Part shown: positions 1-9,525 of the stretch, piece after piece
How positions within the stretch are numbered: the first letter of the stretch is position 1
Layout: each line of letters opens with the position of its first letter
Source: Sulfuracidifex metallicus DSM 6482 = JCM 9184
Lineage (GTDB): Archaea > Thermoproteota > Thermoprotei_A > Sulfolobales > Sulfolobaceae
Assembly: GCA_032834875.1 (NCBI GenBank)
Contig: CP135238.1
Span: forward strand, 688,011-752,010
Direction of reading: 5' to 3'
Length of the DNA stretch: 64,000 nt
The notes under the pieces: generated by a model
Told to the model about the DNA's origin: nothing
The model's input: only the letters and a program-made list of their open reading frames with translations
Databases searched by the model: none
Program-made: the position numbers and the translations under genes

Positions 1-74
1 TCCTCTGTTAACCAAACCTTCTGCCACTTCTCTTCTATTTCCTTAGGCGAATAGTGTTTAGGCCATTCCTCCAT
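1..74 (-). CDS. valS: valyl-tRNA synthetase, N-terminal fragment
   Basis: Only the first 24 or so codons lie in the window; the gene runs off the left edge on the minus strand. The N-terminus reads MEEWPKHYSPKEIEEKWQKV, the opening expected of archaeal ValRS, where a WPKHY stretch precedes an EEKWQK helix. An AGGAGG-like Shine-Dalgarno sits about 15 bases before the ATG. LeuRS or IleRS share the E-x-K-W-Q helix, so the assignment rests on the WPKHY context. The enzyme would charge tRNA-Val in the cytoplasm. It is divergent from the flavoprotein gene at 189. Confidence 0.62.
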   Translation of the reverse strand, partial: MEEWPKHYSPKEIEEKWQKVWLTE

Positions 75-188
75 TTTTTTATTTATTTCCTCCTGGCTTA
101 ACAAAAAGCGTCACCTTAAGTAATGTTATTTCATGTTGTTGCGTTGTATTTAAGCATTTAATTTATTCCTCTCAACCTAACTCTAGTT

Positions 189-1157
189 ATGAAAGTTGCT
201 ATACGTGGAGGAGGAGTAGCAGGATCCTTATTGGGGCACTTACTTAAAAATTCCAATCATGAGGTAACAATTTTTGATATTAAGAAGAGTTATATAAAAC
301 CTTGTGGCGATATAGTACCTAACGTTTACAGACCCCCAATGAGCTGGGACGTCCAATACGAAATAAAGCGTTTCGCTTTCCTAGTAGACGGGGAATTGAT
401 TTATGATGTGGGGTACCGCAGACCTAAATGGCTGGTCATAGACAAATGGAGCTGGATAAACGGAATGAGGGAAAGTATTCAACATAAAGTAACCCTCAAT
501 CCTCCTGATCCTCGAGAGTTCGACCTCGTAGTAGATAGTCGAGGTCCGTATCCCATGGATAGAAAGGTAGTTTATACTACCAGAGCTATTATTAAGACCG
601 AAAATTTCAACGATACTGCAGTGTTTGAATTTTCTAGCAAGTATACAGGTTTCTATTGGATATTTCCGAGCAAAGAAGGAGAATATAACGTAGGAGCAGG
701 ATTTTTAGAGTATAAGAATTCCAGGGAACTTCTTATGGACTATATGAACAGTAAAATGGGGAAGTTCAAGCTAATTGACATTAGGGGAGCCCCGATTTCA
801 GTGGAGAGACCAAAGGAGAAAGGAAATAGGATAGGCGAAGCGAGAGGTCTTGTATTTCCCTTAAGTGGCGAAGGCATAAGGCCATCTGCGATTTCTGCTG
901 AGGAAACCTTTCAGGCTATAACTAAAAACAAGGAAATTTCGTCTTATTTAGATGACAGAATAAAGACAATGGAAAGCAGAATCAAGATCCAAAGCATTCT
1001 TCTAAACGCGTACATGAGAGCCAAACCTTCCATGAGAAAGGTAATGATGAAAACGTTAATGAGGAACGACGTTTTGATAGATGCCTACTTAGAGGATAAG
1101 TTAGATTTACAGGGAATTTCCGAGTCATTGAGGCTGATGAAAAGTGGAGGGATCTAA
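189..1157 (+). CDS. geranylgeranyl reductase family FAD-dependent oxidoreductase
   Basis: The 322-residue protein opens with a Rossmann motif (RGGGVAGS, residues 6-13) that should bind FAD. It carries three hallmarks of the geranylgeranyl reductase family: KPCGD near residue 37, YWIFP near residue 156, and a GEGIRPSA loop near residue 228. Members saturate isoprenoid chains of archaeal membrane lipids. This copy is shorter than the usual 400-450 residues, so it may be a paralogue with a different substrate. A TATA-like stretch (TATTTAAGC) lies about 35 bases upstream, which fits a nearly leaderless transcript. The next gene overlaps its 3' end by 14 bases, so the two are probably co-transcribed. 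Confidence 0.8.
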   Translation: MKVAIRGGGVAGSLLGHLLKNSNHEVTIFDIKKSYIKPCGDIVPNVYRPPMSWDVQYEIKRFAFLVDGELIYDVGYRRPKWLVIDKWSWINGMRESIQHKVTLNPPDPREFDLVVDSRGPYPMDRKVVYTTRAIIKTENFNDTAVFEFSSKYTGFYWIFPSKEGEYNVGAGFLEYKNSRELLMDYMNSKMGKFKLIDIRGAPISVERPKEKGNRIGEARGLVFPLSGEGIRPSAISAEETFQAITKNKEISSYLDDRIKTMESRIKIQSILLNAYMRAKPSMRKVMMKTLMRNDVLIDAYLEDKLDLQGISESLRLMKSGGI

Positions 1158-1542
1158 AATACTTAATCAAATTGTGCTGGATAATTCTAAGAGCAAGAGC
1201 GGGAAACATGCGATTAGAAGCTTTCTCTTCCAAGTTGACAGCAACCTCATAGTTGATATCTCCTCATCTCCTGGAGATGAAGTTCCGCCAACTTACAAGG
1301 TCGGCGAATCTAGGCTAGTTGAAATTCCTAAAGGTCACGTGGTTTATCTTTACCTAGTAAAAAACGTGAAAGGTATGGTAAAGGGAAAGGCTATGGTTAT
1401 AAAAGACAACAAAGTTATCTTGGCTATGAACTACAGAAAGTTAAAGCTTAAGAGGGTAGAGGGGGATCCAAACGCCTTAGAGCCATTAAAGAGGGTAATG
1501 GAATATCTGAAAATTCCAGTTAAGAAAATAAACACCAGGTGA
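1144..1542 (+). CDS. conserved hypothetical protein
   Basis: A 132-residue protein starting at GTG inside the end of the flavoprotein gene. I do not recognise a family. The middle is rich in short beta strands (residues 25-105), and the last 30 residues look helical and basic. No signal peptide, membrane segment or metal motif is visible. It sits in a tight run with the genes on either side, overlapping both by a few bases, which indicates one operon and gives the best support that it is real. Confidence 0.6.
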   Translation: MEGSKILNQIVLDNSKSKSGKHAIRSFLFQVDSNLIVDISSSPGDEVPPTYKVGESRLVEIPKGHVVYLYLVKNVKGMVKGKAMVIKDNKVILAMNYRKLKLKRVEGDPNALEPLKRVMEYLKIPVKKINTR

Positions 1543-1862
1543 TCCTCATGTTCTCGCTGGAATTTCAAGTTATGGGGGACTACGACATAGATAAATTAAG
1601 GGATTTCATATCTTCTGTAGATTACATTTTCCAAGACATTTGCAAGACAGTGAAAATTGGAGCGTCTTATCTTTGCGCTCCTAACCCTTCAACAATGTTG
1701 ATAGTTTACATGAACGTAACTAACTTGAAGGACGTTAAGACTGTCCTTAAAGTCAACGCTGAAGACGCATCCTATGCAGTTTCTGTAGTTTCTGAGATAA
1801 ACGAGAGACTGAAAAAGATGGGCTTTCATATGAACTTGGATAGCTCATTTATGACGTCGTGA
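1539..1862 (+). CDS. conserved hypothetical protein
   Basis: A small protein of about 104 residues if the ATG at 1548 is used; the open frame begins at a GTG (1539) that overlaps the previous stop. I recognise no family. It has an alternating strand-helix pattern, a cysteine pair near residues 34 and 44, and a C-terminal helix. The reading frame is tightly coupled to the two genes before it. Its 3' end overlaps the convergent gene at 1826 by about 37 bases. Confidence 0.55.
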   Translation: MILMFSLEFQVMGDYDIDKLRDFISSVDYIFQDICKTVKIGASYLCAPNPSTMLIVYMNVTNLKDVKTVLKVNAEDASYAVSVVSEINERLKKMGFHMNLDSSFMTS

Positions 1863-2146
1863 TAGAACTCCTCTATTTTATCTGGCACCTTATCTGTGCT
1901 GTTTTCCTTTATTTCCCCAATTACGTTACAAAGATAACTTCCTATCCTGGTTTTACAGAAAACTAGTTTTTTCACCTTAACGTAGGGGAGTTCCAACTCG
2001 CGGTCCACGTAAACTAGACCTTCTATTTGCTTTCCACTAGGTATATTTTTAACTTGCATTTCAGTATCAGCAATGAAAAGAGTGGGTTTACCTTCTTGTG
2101 AAATTAGTATAACTAAGTGATTATCTACTAGATGTCTGTATATCAT
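1826..2146 (-). CDS. conserved hypothetical protein
   Basis: A 106-residue protein with no recognised domain. Residues 8-75 look like a beta-rich fold and residues 78-106 like an acidic helix. Its start overlaps the stop of the zinc-ribbon gene upstream (2143) by four bases, so the two form a small minus-strand operon. The 3' ends of this gene and the plus-strand gene at 1539 overlap tail to tail. Function unknown. Confidence 0.55.
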   Translation of the reverse strand: MIYRHLVDNHLVILISQEGKPTLFIADTEMQVKNIPSGKQIEGLVYVDRELELPYVKVKKLVFCKTRIGSYLCNVIGEIKENSTDKVPDKIEEFYHDVINELSKFI

Positions 2147-2361
2147 AACACTGGCACTAGTTCAGTACCGCAGTATGGGCACTTCCCTTTCAGTCCCCTT
2201 TTGTCTGCCTCACAGAAATAAGCGTTATATTTCTTCTCGCATTTGGGACACTTGTAAACTACGTCAGTTCCTATTAGAAGGTGTCTATCACATATCCTGC
2301 ATTTTACTGTTAACCATCCCACGTGACCATAAGCGTTGCTTCCTTTATTTCTGAGACTCAT
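2143..2361 (-). CDS. small double zinc-ribbon protein
   Basis: The 72-residue protein holds CRIC at residues 21-24, CPKC at 38-41, a lone Cys in YFCEAD, and CPYCG at 61-65. The spaced CxxC pairs indicate one or two structural zinc ribbons of the kind found in archaeal nucleic-acid-binding or complex-assembly proteins. Nothing else in it points to a specific job. It is the first gene of the two-gene minus-strand operon. Confidence 0.65.
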   Translation of the reverse strand: MSLRNKGSNAYGHVGWLTVKCRICDRHLLIGTDVVYKCPKCEKKYNAYFCEADKRGLKGKCPYCGTELVPVL

Positions 2362-2473
2362 ATAAGATCATGATTACTGCTGTGTTAAGCTTAAATGATT
2401 ATGCCTTCGTTATACCGCTATATAATTCACGAGAACTTTTAAGATTGAGAGGCTTATTTTACTAGATACCTTC

Positions 2474-2989
2474 ATGTTCAGGGCAGAAATATACAAGGCT
2501 CATCCTAGGGCTTTATCAGAAAAGTTAACCGTATTTATCCTGTCTAAGGAGAAAGAGGAAAACTTGGACGAACTTCCTCAGCAGATTGAGGAAAACAACG
2601 TAATAATTGTTATAGATGGAATAGAAATCCAAGTTCTAGCGGGCAAGATAGATGCAGATTACGTCTTTCCTAAACCTTTGCTTGTAAATAGGGTAGGTTT
2701 TCCATCGTCGATTTCTGATGGAAACGTGTCTCTCAATTACGTTCAACTTAACGGGGAAATGATATACGGATTAAAGGTAAGCCAGGACTTGCCCTTCATT
2801 TATCTTGAAACTTCAGAAGGGACTAAGTTAGTTTCGATGTCTGAAATAAATGAACCCAAGTCAACTACGGTGGAACAACCAACTCAGAACAGTGAAAAGA
2901 AGAAGTCGAGGTCAGTCAGGCGTGCTAAGAAGGCTGGTTCAAAACGTAAGTCTAAGGGCAAGGGTACTAGAAAGAGCAGAAGAGTTTAA
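2474..2989 (+). CDS. hypothetical protein with very basic C-terminal tail
   Basis: A 171-residue protein. Residues 1-120 form an unrecognised, mostly beta domain. Residues 125-171 are a low-complexity tail dominated by Lys, Arg and Ser, which would suit contact with DNA, RNA or the ribosome. The tail is encoded by the DNA that also encodes the first residues of ogg in another frame, so the two genes overlap by 68 bases. The start ATG is preceded by an A/T-rich promoter region after the divergent zinc-ribbon gene. Confidence 0.6.
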   Translation: MFRAEIYKAHPRALSEKLTVFILSKEKEENLDELPQQIEENNVIIVIDGIEIQVLAGKIDADYVFPKPLLVNRVGFPSSISDGNVSLNYVQLNGEMIYGLKVSQDLPFIYLETSEGTKLVSMSEINEPKSTTVEQPTQNSEKKKSRSVRRAKKAGSKRKSKGKGTRKSRRV

Positions 2990-3539
2990 ACTTAACAATA
3001 AAGCTAACAATGACGTATGGATAAGGGAGTTCCTTCTCTGTCAGCTTACATCCAATTCGTCATTCGTTTCAGCTTATAGCTCTCTCATGTGTGCATGGGA
3101 CTTTCTATTGAAAGGATCTTATAGTGAGGTTGCTAAATCGTTGAAGAGATGCGGTTATAGGTTTTATAACCTTAAAGCTAAGTTCATTGTAAACAATAGA
3201 GAGTTCCTACCAAAATTGAAGGAAATTGTAAAGCCAATTGCGGACGCGGATCAGCTGATGGCTAGGGATTTAATAGCAAACAAATTCTTAGGCTTCGGAT
3301 ACAAGGAAGCTAGTCATTTCCTCAGGAACGTGGGATATATGGACTTAGCTATAGTAGATAGACATGTAATTTCGTTTCTCAGGAAGGAAGGGACTCCCAT
3401 AAACTTTAAGACGCTCACTAGGAACAAGTATTTAACTGTGGAAGCCATACTTCGTTCTATTTCTAACACCTTAAACATAGAATTAGGTATACTAGATCTG
3501 TTTATATGGTTTGAAGAGACGAATACAGTACTAAAGTAA
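2922..3539 (+). CDS. ogg: N-glycosylase/DNA lyase, Ogg2 type
   Basis: Removes 8-oxoguanine from DNA and nicks the abasic site. The helix-hairpin-helix region is clear: LGFGYKEASHFLRNVGY followed by AIVDRHV, with the catalytic Lys in the GYKEAS stretch and the catalytic Asp in VDRH. I chose the GTG at 2922, giving 205 residues, the usual size of archaeal Ogg2. The longer open frame from 2850 adds residues translated from the basic tail of the neighbouring gene and is unlikely. The family fold starts at the L-V-Q-N and ERAEEF segments just after this GTG. Confidence 0.85.
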   Translation: MLRRLVQNVSLRARVLERAEEFKLNNKANNDVWIREFLLCQLTSNSSFVSAYSSLMCAWDFLLKGSYSEVAKSLKRCGYRFYNLKAKFIVNNREFLPKLKEIVKPIADADQLMARDLIANKFLGFGYKEASHFLRNVGYMDLAIVDRHVISFLRKEGTPINFKTLTRNKYLTVEAILRSISNTLNIELGILDLFIWFEETNTVLK

Positions 3540-3715
3540 AATAAAAGTATATTAACTACATCCATGAAGGTATAACGATAAAAATGGAGAACTTTCAGGC
3601 CCACGAAGTCAAAGGAGGAAGAGAAGTTTTAGCTTTATATGTAAATGATAATTGTAGCTCTCTTTCTTCACTTTCATACTGGTCATAAGGTCTTTCTTTC
3701 TAGGGGTGAATAAGT

Positions 3716-4687
3716 ATGGAGACTATAGAGAGAGGTAGTTCTATCAATAAGGAAAACTTGAAACTGTTAATCACAGATCCAATGGATAACGTGATGCTGC
3801 AAATGCTTCAAGAAAGAGGCATAAAAGTGGATTATAAACCGGAAATAGATAGGAATTCTTTGCTCAACGAGATATCCAATTATGACGTTGTGGTAGTTAG
3901 GAGCAGGACAAAGGTAGACAAGGAGATTATAGAAAGAGGTAAGAACCTAAAAATAATTGCTAGAGCGGGAATAGGCTTAGACAATATAGATGTCGACGAA
4001 GCAGAGAAAAGGGGAATAAAGATAGTTTATGCTCCTGGGGCATCGACGGATTCCGCTGTAGAGTTAACGATAGGGTTGATGATCTTAGGGGCAAGGCCCA
4101 TATTCCAAGGTATAAGCATGGTAAAGTCTGGCTCGTTTAAGAAGCTTCCAGGCGTGGAGTTGGCGGGGAAGACAATAGGAATAGTTGGTTTCGGCAGAAT
4201 AGGTACTAAGGTAGCTAGGGTCTGCCAAGCTTTAGATATGAAAGTAATAGCCTACGACGTAGTTGATATAAAGGAACGTGCACAGAAAATGGGTGTTATT
4301 CCGGTAAATACAATAGATGAACTAGTTAGGGAGTCAAATGTAATCTCCTTCCATGTTACGGTTGGAAATGATGCCAAACCTATAGTTACAGAAGAACATT
4401 TCAGGCAAATGAAGGAGGGGACAATTCTAGTCAACACTAGCAGGGCAATAGCTATTGATGGAAAGGCATTATTAAAATACATAGATGAGAGGAAGCTTAC
4501 TTTGGTGACTGACGTATTCTGGCATGAGCCTCCTAAGGAGGATTGGGAGATTCAGTTAGCTAGGCATGATAGGGTATTGATAACGCCTCACATAGGAGCT
4601 CAGACCAAAGAGGCTCAGTACAGGGTAGCTGTGATGACAACGAAGAACTTAATTCAAGCTATCCAAGAAATAGGTGTATCTTTATGA
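3716..4687 (+). CDS. serA: D-3-phosphoglycerate dehydrogenase
   Basis: Oxidises 3-phosphoglycerate to 3-phosphohydroxypyruvate, the first step of phosphorylated serine synthesis. The 323-residue protein has the D-2-hydroxyacid dehydrogenase layout: an N-terminal flavodoxin-like lobe, the NAD motif GIVGFGRIG (about 154-162), an Arg in NTSRA (about 238) and the His of the HEPP/HIG region near the C-terminus. It lacks the regulatory ACT domain, as is common in archaea. The first 10-15 residues may be an extension. The stop overlaps the aminotransferase start by four bases, and the two enzymes probably act in linked serine metabolism. Confidence 0.88.
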   Translation: METIERGSSINKENLKLLITDPMDNVMLQMLQERGIKVDYKPEIDRNSLLNEISNYDVVVVRSRTKVDKEIIERGKNLKIIARAGIGLDNIDVDEAEKRGIKIVYAPGASTDSAVELTIGLMILGARPIFQGISMVKSGSFKKLPGVELAGKTIGIVGFGRIGTKVARVCQALDMKVIAYDVVDIKERAQKMGVIPVNTIDELVRESNVISFHVTVGNDAKPIVTEEHFRQMKEGTILVNTSRAIAIDGKALLKYIDERKLTLVTDVFWHEPPKEDWEIQLARHDRVLITPHIGAQTKEAQYRVAVMTTKNLIQAIQEIGVSL

Positions 4688-5805
4688 TGCTAATACCCGG
4701 GCCAGTCAATGTGCCCATAAGTGTAAGCTTTGAGGCTACGAGGGTGGTCAACCATAGATCGGATGAGTTCAGAAGGATAGTCGCATCTTTAGAATCTTCC
4801 TTAATCAGGCTATTTAGTGCAGATAGAGTTGCGATAATGACTGGGTCTGGTACCTTAGCTGTGGAAGGAATGGTATTTTCCATGACTAGACGCGGAGAGA
4901 AGGTAATTACTATACCTTATGGTGAGTTCGGCGAGAGGCTTGAGGAATCCCTCAAGAGAAGGGGTGTTGAAGTATTTTCTTACAAGAAGTCCCCTGGTAG
5001 TACGCCGTCGCTTGGAGAGATAGAGGAATTTATGGATAAACACAAGGATGCAGATACAGTTGCGTTGGTACATAACGAGACCAGCACTGGAGTAGCCCTA
5101 AGGAATCTCCGCGAAGTGGCAAAGTTGGTAAAAGGAAGTGGAAAGAAATTCTTGGTGGATTCAGTTTCAGGATTTGCAGCTTACGAATTATATGTTAACG
5201 AATGGGGTATAGACGCGGTTGCTACTGGAAGCCAAAAGGCTCTAGCCTCAGTACCTGGTCTTGGTTTTGTAGCCTTATCCAAAGAGGCTTTAAATGAATT
5301 GAAGGGAAATGATATACCTCACTACGTAGACCTTGCACTACACCTTAAGTTTCAGGATAAAAAGGAGACTCCGTTTACTCCAGCAGTTGGAGTCTTTTAT
5401 GCATCTTATAGAGCTGCCCAATTAATGGAAATGGAAGGTAAAGAGAGAAGATGGGCTAGGCACGAAGCCTCGGCTAGATACTTGAGAGACATTTTCAAAA
5501 AATTAGGCATGGAGAGTTTAGGGGACGAAAGTAACTTCTCTAATACGGTAGTGGCTTCCACGCCTCCACTCCCAGTGTCTTATATGATAACTGAATTAAA
5601 GAAGAGGGGAGTAGAAATAAGCAGAGGAATAGGTGAGTTAAGGGACAAGGTAATAAGGGCAGGAATACTTGGGGTAGTTGATGACAGAGCTCTAAGCAGG
5701 CTGGTATTCGCGATGCAGGACGTTCTTAAAAAAGACGTTTATTATCCTCCTCCACAAGAGACTTCTTTACCAGAAACGTTAAAAACCGAAGTAATATGGG
5801 ATTAA
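4684..5805 (+). CDS. class V aminotransferase (serine-pyruvate / alanine-glyoxylate type)
   Basis: A 373-residue PLP enzyme of the small-subunit hydrogenase / AGXT / PSAT superfamily. It begins with the typical [10 protein letters not shown], and the PLP lysine lies in [13 protein letters not shown] (about residue 182), preceded by the Asp of LVDSVSGF. Family members move an amino group between serine or alanine and glyoxylate or pyruvate. The gene is translationally coupled to serA, so it may supply or consume phosphohydroxypyruvate or hydroxypyruvate in serine synthesis; which substrate it prefers cannot be read from the sequence. Confidence 0.82.
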   Translation: MMLIPGPVNVPISVSFEATRVVNHRSDEFRRIVASLESSLIRLFSADRVAIMTGSGTLAVEGMVFSMTRRGEKVITIPYGEFGERLEESLKRRGVEVFSYKKSPGSTPSLGEIEEFMDKHKDADTVALVHNETSTGVALRNLREVAKLVKGSGKKFLVDSVSGFAAYELYVNEWGIDAVATGSQKALASVPGLGFVALSKEALNELKGNDIPHYVDLALHLKFQDKKETPFTPAVGVFYASYRAAQLMEMEGKERRWARHEASARYLRDIFKKLGMESLGDESNFSNTVVASTPPLPVSYMITELKKRGVEISRGIGELRDKVIRAGILGVVDDRALSRLVFAMQDVLKKDVYYPPPQETSLPETLKTEVIWD

Positions 5806-6083
5806 AAGTGAGTCTTTTGGCTTTCGATTTCAATGAGGCATTTGAAGAGTTATGGAAGAATAGGCTCACTAAGTATGAGATAGCAAGAATAATAAGCGCT
5901 AGGGCATTACAAATATCAATGGGAGCAATTCCTCTAATTGATGTATCTCCAGACGAACCAAATGACTCGATTTCAATAGCTGAAAAGGAGCTAAAGAGAG
6001 ATGTTCTACCCATCACAATCCGAAGAAGGCTGCCGAACGGAAAAGTCATAGTAGTTTCCTTACGTAACGTTAAAGTTCAATAG
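5796..6083 (+). CDS. rpo6: DNA-directed RNA polymerase subunit Rpo6 (RpoK)
   Basis: The 95-residue protein carries the omega/RPB6 signature [17 protein letters not shown], followed by a short acidic segment and the C-terminal IRRRLPNGK strand. Rpo6 helps assemble and clamp the polymerase core. Length and sequence are normal for Sulfolobales. The start ATG lies inside the last codons of the aminotransferase gene (10-base overlap), so transcription from the serA promoter probably contributes. Confidence 0.92.
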   Translation: MGLKVSLLAFDFNEAFEELWKNRLTKYEIARIISARALQISMGAIPLIDVSPDEPNDSISIAEKELKRDVLPITIRRRLPNGKVIVVSLRNVKVQ

Positions 6084-6396
6084 GCTGTTCAGACTACATG
6101 TAGAAATGTTAAGTATGTTTATTTTATTATTTCTTTGATAACGAGCTTTACCTCAAATTGAAGTTTTGGCTCAATATAATCTTTATATATACTAAAAGGA
6201 GAAAAAATAAATTATGTTCATATGTACGTTATTATTTTATTTATTCTTATTTAAGTGATAACATATTAGGCGATCTGGATTCACATCGATATATATGAAT
6301 AAAAAAGTTAGATGAATTTCTAGCCAGTGCTTTCCTCTTACTGCATAACATAATATTAATAACGAGAAAAGCTAAGGAAGCAAAGAGAAAAAAGAG
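6084..6396. other. intergenic region between rpo6 and cdvC
   Basis: No convincing protein gene. The stretch is AT-rich with several T-rich tracts after the rpo6 stop (around 6118-6135) that could end transcription. The open frame on the minus strand from 6483 is an antisense shadow of the cdvC end. The only structured candidate is the C/D box RNA that follows. Confidence 0.4.
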
Positions 6397-6447
6397 ATGA
6401 TGTAAGACATGCAAGCTGAACGGTGAAGCTTCCCTCGAGGTATCTGA
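6397..6447 (+). ncRNA. candidate C/D box guide sRNA
   Basis: Four boxes appear in the right order and spacing: a C-like box ATGATGT (6397-6403, one mismatch), a 12-nt guide, D' CTGA (6416-6419), a C'-like GTGAAGC (6423-6429), a second guide of about 14 nt, and D CTGA (6444-6447). Archaeal C/D sRNAs direct 2'-O-methylation of rRNA or tRNA at the fifth base before D or D'. The C' box is weak and I could not identify the targets, so this is a candidate only. It ends two bases from the convergent cdvC stop codon. Confidence 0.42.
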
Positions 6448-6448
6448 T

Positions 6449-7570
6449 TTAAAGTGCTTTGAATTTCTCCGTCCACGCTTCATATGCCTTTAACATTTCC
6501 TGGTTTACGCTAGGTTTCCTCATGCTTATGACCTCCTTGAAGTCGTTCAAGGTTATGGCTCTAGGTTCGTTTTCACCCTTCTTGAACATCTCCTTGACCA
6601 CCTTTATATGTGTGGACTGTACCAAATCTCTAATGTCGCTTGCCGTGTAACCTTCAGTCATTTCTGCCAATTTGTCAATGCTCACTGAGTTTTCATCAAT
6701 CTTTATTTTCTTTGTATAATAGCTAAACAGGAATTTTCTCTGTTCCAAGTCAGGTAATTTAACGTATATCCTCTTTTGGAATCTTCTCAGGAACGGTTCG
6801 TCGAGTCTCCAAGGCTTATTTGTAGCGCCCATTACGTAAACCTTGAAGTTATCAGACTTGTCTAATAGTCCATCCATCTCCTTTAAGAATTGATTTCTAA
6901 CTCTAGCTTCACCGCCTACCTCAGTAGAGTAAACCCCAAGAAGTGCGTCCAATTCATCAATGAAGATTATTGTAGGCTTTCCTGTTTCTTTTGATTTTTC
7001 TCTAGCTAGTTTAAATATCCCAGCTACATTTTTCTCCGCTTCTCCAAGCCACTTTGACATTACTGATGCAGCGTCCATTACCATAAATGTGGAATCTATT
7101 TCGTTGGCTACTGCTGCAGCTATCATTGTTTTTCCACAGCCAGGCGGACCGTAGAGCAGAATACCTCTGGGCCATCCAAGAGGAAATAGATCAGGTCTCT
7201 GTGATGGATATATTATTGACTCCTTCAAAGCCTCTTTTACGTCGTTTAGACCTATTACATCAGAGAACTTAACCTTTGGCTTCTCAGTTACAATTACATC
7301 CTCTGCCGAAGTCGTCTGGTGTTTAGGCCCTTCCTCTGCTGGTACCATGTTGGTTAAAACCGTGATTCTATTCTTGTACTCGTTTATCATTTGTTCATAG
7401 GCAGTTCTAACGACTGAGTCAGGATATAAGCTAATTAGTTGGTTTAGAATCTCTATTGCCTTCTTATAGTATGATACGGCTTCTTGGGTTTTTCCTTGTC
7501 TGTCAGCATTAACTGCATTTATAGCATAAGCCCTAGCCTTATCTTCAAGCATAACTTGTGCTGTACTCAT
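6449..7570 (-). CDS. cdvC: CdvC, Vps4-type AAA+ ATPase of cell division
   Basis: A 373-residue protein with an N-terminal MIT domain (about 8-75) and one AAA+ module. Walker A is GPPGCGKT (about 140-147), Walker B is [10 protein letters not shown] (about 198-207), and a GATNKPW sensor and two arginines (FLRRF) follow. CdvC remodels and disassembles ESCRT-III (CdvB) filaments at the division site in Sulfolobales. It is last in the cdvA-cdvB-cdvC run, 11 bases after cdvB. Confidence 0.95.
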   Translation of the reverse strand: MSTAQVMLEDKARAYAINAVNADRQGKTQEAVSYYKKAIEILNQLISLYPDSVVRTAYEQMINEYKNRITVLTNMVPAEEGPKHQTTSAEDVIVTEKPKVKFSDVIGLNDVKEALKESIIYPSQRPDLFPLGWPRGILLYGPPGCGKTMIAAAVANEIDSTFMVMDAASVMSKWLGEAEKNVAGIFKLAREKSKETGKPTIIFIDELDALLGVYSTEVGGEARVRNQFLKEMDGLLDKSDNFKVYVMGATNKPWRLDEPFLRRFQKRIYVKLPDLEQRKFLFSYYTKKIKIDENSVSIDKLAEMTEGYTASDIRDLVQSTHIKVVKEMFKKGENEPRAITLNDFKEVISMRKPSVNQEMLKAYEAWTEKFKAL

Positions 7571-7581
7571 TAAAATTCACC

Positions 7582-8361
7582 TTATGCTTCTAGGGAGATT
7601 AGTCCCCTAGAGTTCATTTCCTTTAACAGTTCAATTACTTCTTCTTTTCCAATTCCGTACATGGAAGCAAAGTCTTGTACATCGAAGAAACCTCCTCTAG
7701 ATTTAATATAATTAATAGCATCATCAACCGTCACCTTACGTCTAATTTGAACGCTCTGGCTCACAGGAGGATGGGGTAGATCAGGCAATATTTCCTTGAT
7801 CTTCGCCTCTGCCGTGGACTGAGCTTCTTTAAGTATTTGTTGTGCCTGCTCATCAACCATAGCTGGTACTATGGAAGTACCATCTATAGAACCGGTCTGT
7901 ATCGCTATCCCATTAACGTTAGCCACGATAGAATCTAAAGCCATAGCTACGTCAGGTACAACGTTCTTCACTTGATCCTTTAAATCCCCGAGGATCTTCA
8001 CGATAGGTCCGAGCACTATTGAAGCCCCTTGCAATTCTCTTACTGTTTCTAGCTTTATTCTAACTTTCTCCAAAGCTAACGTTGCAGTATATATAATCTT
8101 AATGAACTTACGAATCTCAGCTATTTCCTGAGCATATATTTTAGCCCTAGCGTCTTCTCCTTCCTCTTGAGCTCTCACTACCCTTGAGAAAAGATCCTTA
8201 TCCTTCTCCTTAAGCCGCCTTATAGTCTCCTCTAGCCTAGTCTGTTGATCCTTCAACTTCAGAGATATTGCAGTTAATTGTTCAGTTAATTTTTCCTTTT
8301 CCTTCTTATCACTGTGAAAGAGAGAAAGATTAAACAAAGAAGAAATTAACTTGTTAACCAT
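7582..8361 (-). CDS. cdvB: CdvB, ESCRT-III-like cell division protein
   Basis: A 259-residue ESCRT-III homologue: long helices from residue 15 to 150, a proline-rich MIM2-like segment ([11 protein letters not shown], about 191-201) that in this family docks to the MIT domain of CdvC, and a C-terminal winged-helix (about 212-259) that in the family binds the tail of CdvA. CdvB forms the constricting division ring at mid-cell. Gene order and spacing to cdvA (18 bases) and cdvC fit one operon. Confidence 0.93.
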   Translation of the reverse strand: MVNKLISSLFNLSLFHSDKKEKEKLTEQLTAISLKLKDQQTRLEETIRRLKEKDKDLFSRVVRAQEEGEDARAKIYAQEIAEIRKFIKIIYTATLALEKVRIKLETVRELQGASIVLGPIVKILGDLKDQVKNVVPDVAMALDSIVANVNGIAIQTGSIDGTSIVPAMVDEQAQQILKEAQSTAEAKIKEILPDLPHPPVSQSVQIRRKVTVDDAINYIKSRGGFFDVQDFASMYGIGKEEVIELLKEMNSRGLISLEA

Positions 8362-8379
8362 CCTAAACCACTAGGTTGG

Positions 8380-9099
8380 TTAAAGAGTATTTATTACCTT
8401 TACTGGTATTGGCAATGGTATTTCTGATTTGGGTGGTTCAGGAGAAGAAGGTTGGCTCGTTGACGGGGATGCTATAGTTGTAGGGGATTTTATGTCCATG
8501 CTTTCCTTATCTGCTGAGTCTAACTTGTCCAAAGTCTTTTTAATGTCGTCCCTCTCAAGTGTGTAGCTATCTTTTGCTTGTCTTAAGATCTCTATTGAGC
8601 TTTTGTAAGATCCCTCAGGTATTTCCGATGCAATATAACTCATCTTCAGGGATATGCTCGCCTTGTCCAGCTGTGCTAGCTGGTCCTCTATGTCGTTTAA
8701 CCTGGTCTTCAATTTAGCCTTTAACTTGGATTGATCTTCCCTCAATTTCAATAGCTCTGAATCCAGCTTTCTCTTCATATCATCGTAGGAGCTCTTTGGA
8801 ATTTCCTGTTTATTGAATAATTCCTCTAAGGCCTTCTGTCTCTTCCTAATTTTCTCAATTAGAGTTAATAATCTTAAGGCTTCCGCTTTCCAATCAGGTA
8901 ACACGATCAAAGAGTCTCCCTCCATTTTCAACATGCTTGGTTCAATAGTAGAAAACTTATTTCCCTGAGATACCTCGACACCCGTTACGGTACCGTCTAT
9001 TTCAGTGTAAACATGAATAACGAAACCAAAGTCCCTTCCATACAAATCCTTTATCTTGTGTCCTATTGCCTTAGTTAAGATCTCGGAAGAGATTGACAT
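8380..9099 (-). CDS. cdvA: CdvA, membrane-binding cell division protein
   Basis: A 239-residue protein with a PRC-barrel-like N-terminus (about 1-70), a charged coiled coil (about 75-195), a Ser/Pro-rich linker and a C-terminal peptide ending [12 protein letters not shown]. That tail matches the E3B peptide by which CdvA recruits the winged helix of CdvB. CdvA marks the division site on the membrane in Sulfolobales. First gene of the cdv operon, with a TATA-like element about 40 bases upstream. Confidence 0.93.
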   Translation of the reverse strand: MSISSEILTKAIGHKIKDLYGRDFGFVIHVYTEIDGTVTGVEVSQGNKFSTIEPSMLKMEGDSLIVLPDWKAEALRLLTLIEKIRKRQKALEELFNKQEIPKSSYDDMKRKLDSELLKLREDQSKLKAKLKTRLNDIEDQLAQLDKASISLKMSYIASEIPEGSYKSSIEILRQAKDSYTLERDDIKKTLDKLDSADKESMDIKSPTTIASPSTSQPSSPEPPKSEIPLPIPVKVINTL

Positions 9100-9138
9100 A
9101 GGTATTACTCCTCAAAAGCTAAAGGTTGAGTATTTCGC

Positions 9139-9147
9139 TTTAAAAGA
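9139..9147 (-). promoter_or_regulatory. putative TATA box of the cdv operon
   Basis: On the minus strand the sequence CTTTTAAAG lies about 40 bases before the cdvA start, so transcription would begin about 13-15 bases before the ATG. A GAGGAG stretch between it and the ATG could serve as ribosome binding site. Division genes in this order are cell-cycle regulated; no specific operator is evident by eye. Confidence 0.4.
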
Positions 9148-9271
9148 CTTGGGGCTCCTCAGCAGGTTGTTTTTCTTCACAAATAAGCGCTTTTAACCAT
9201 CATCATCTTTAGGAGAATTTTGTGCTATTTAGTTTAAAAAGCTAGCCTATCAAGTGAGGTTATGATTAGTA

Positions 9272-9523
9272 ATGAGTATAGCAGCCTTACATAATGTAAC
9301 TTCCCAGTTCCAGCAGCTTTTCCATAACGTTAATTCAGAGCCGTTATCTTTAATCTTTATAACAATAGGAGTAGCCTTGCTTGTGGCCATCATAGCTGGA
9401 TTGGCAATTTACGGAATGTTTAAGCTTGTTAAAGTAGTTCCTCAGATGACTACAAAACAGTTTGTTATGTTCCTAATAGGGCTAGCATTATTCATATTGG
9501 CAATAGGTATATTTTTGCCATAA
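9272..9523 (+). CDS. small two-helix membrane protein
   Basis: An 83-residue protein with hydrophobic helices at about 28-52 and 60-82, joined by a short basic loop. No family recognised. It lies between the divergent cdvA and the convergent enolase gene, and its stop is two bases from the eno stop. The position next to cdvA suggests, but does not show, a link to the cell envelope or division. Confidence 0.6.
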   Translation: MSIAALHNVTSQFQQLFHNVNSEPLSLIFITIGVALLVAIIAGLAIYGMFKLVKVVPQMTTKQFVMFLIGLALFILAIGIFLP

Positions 9524-9525
9524 AT

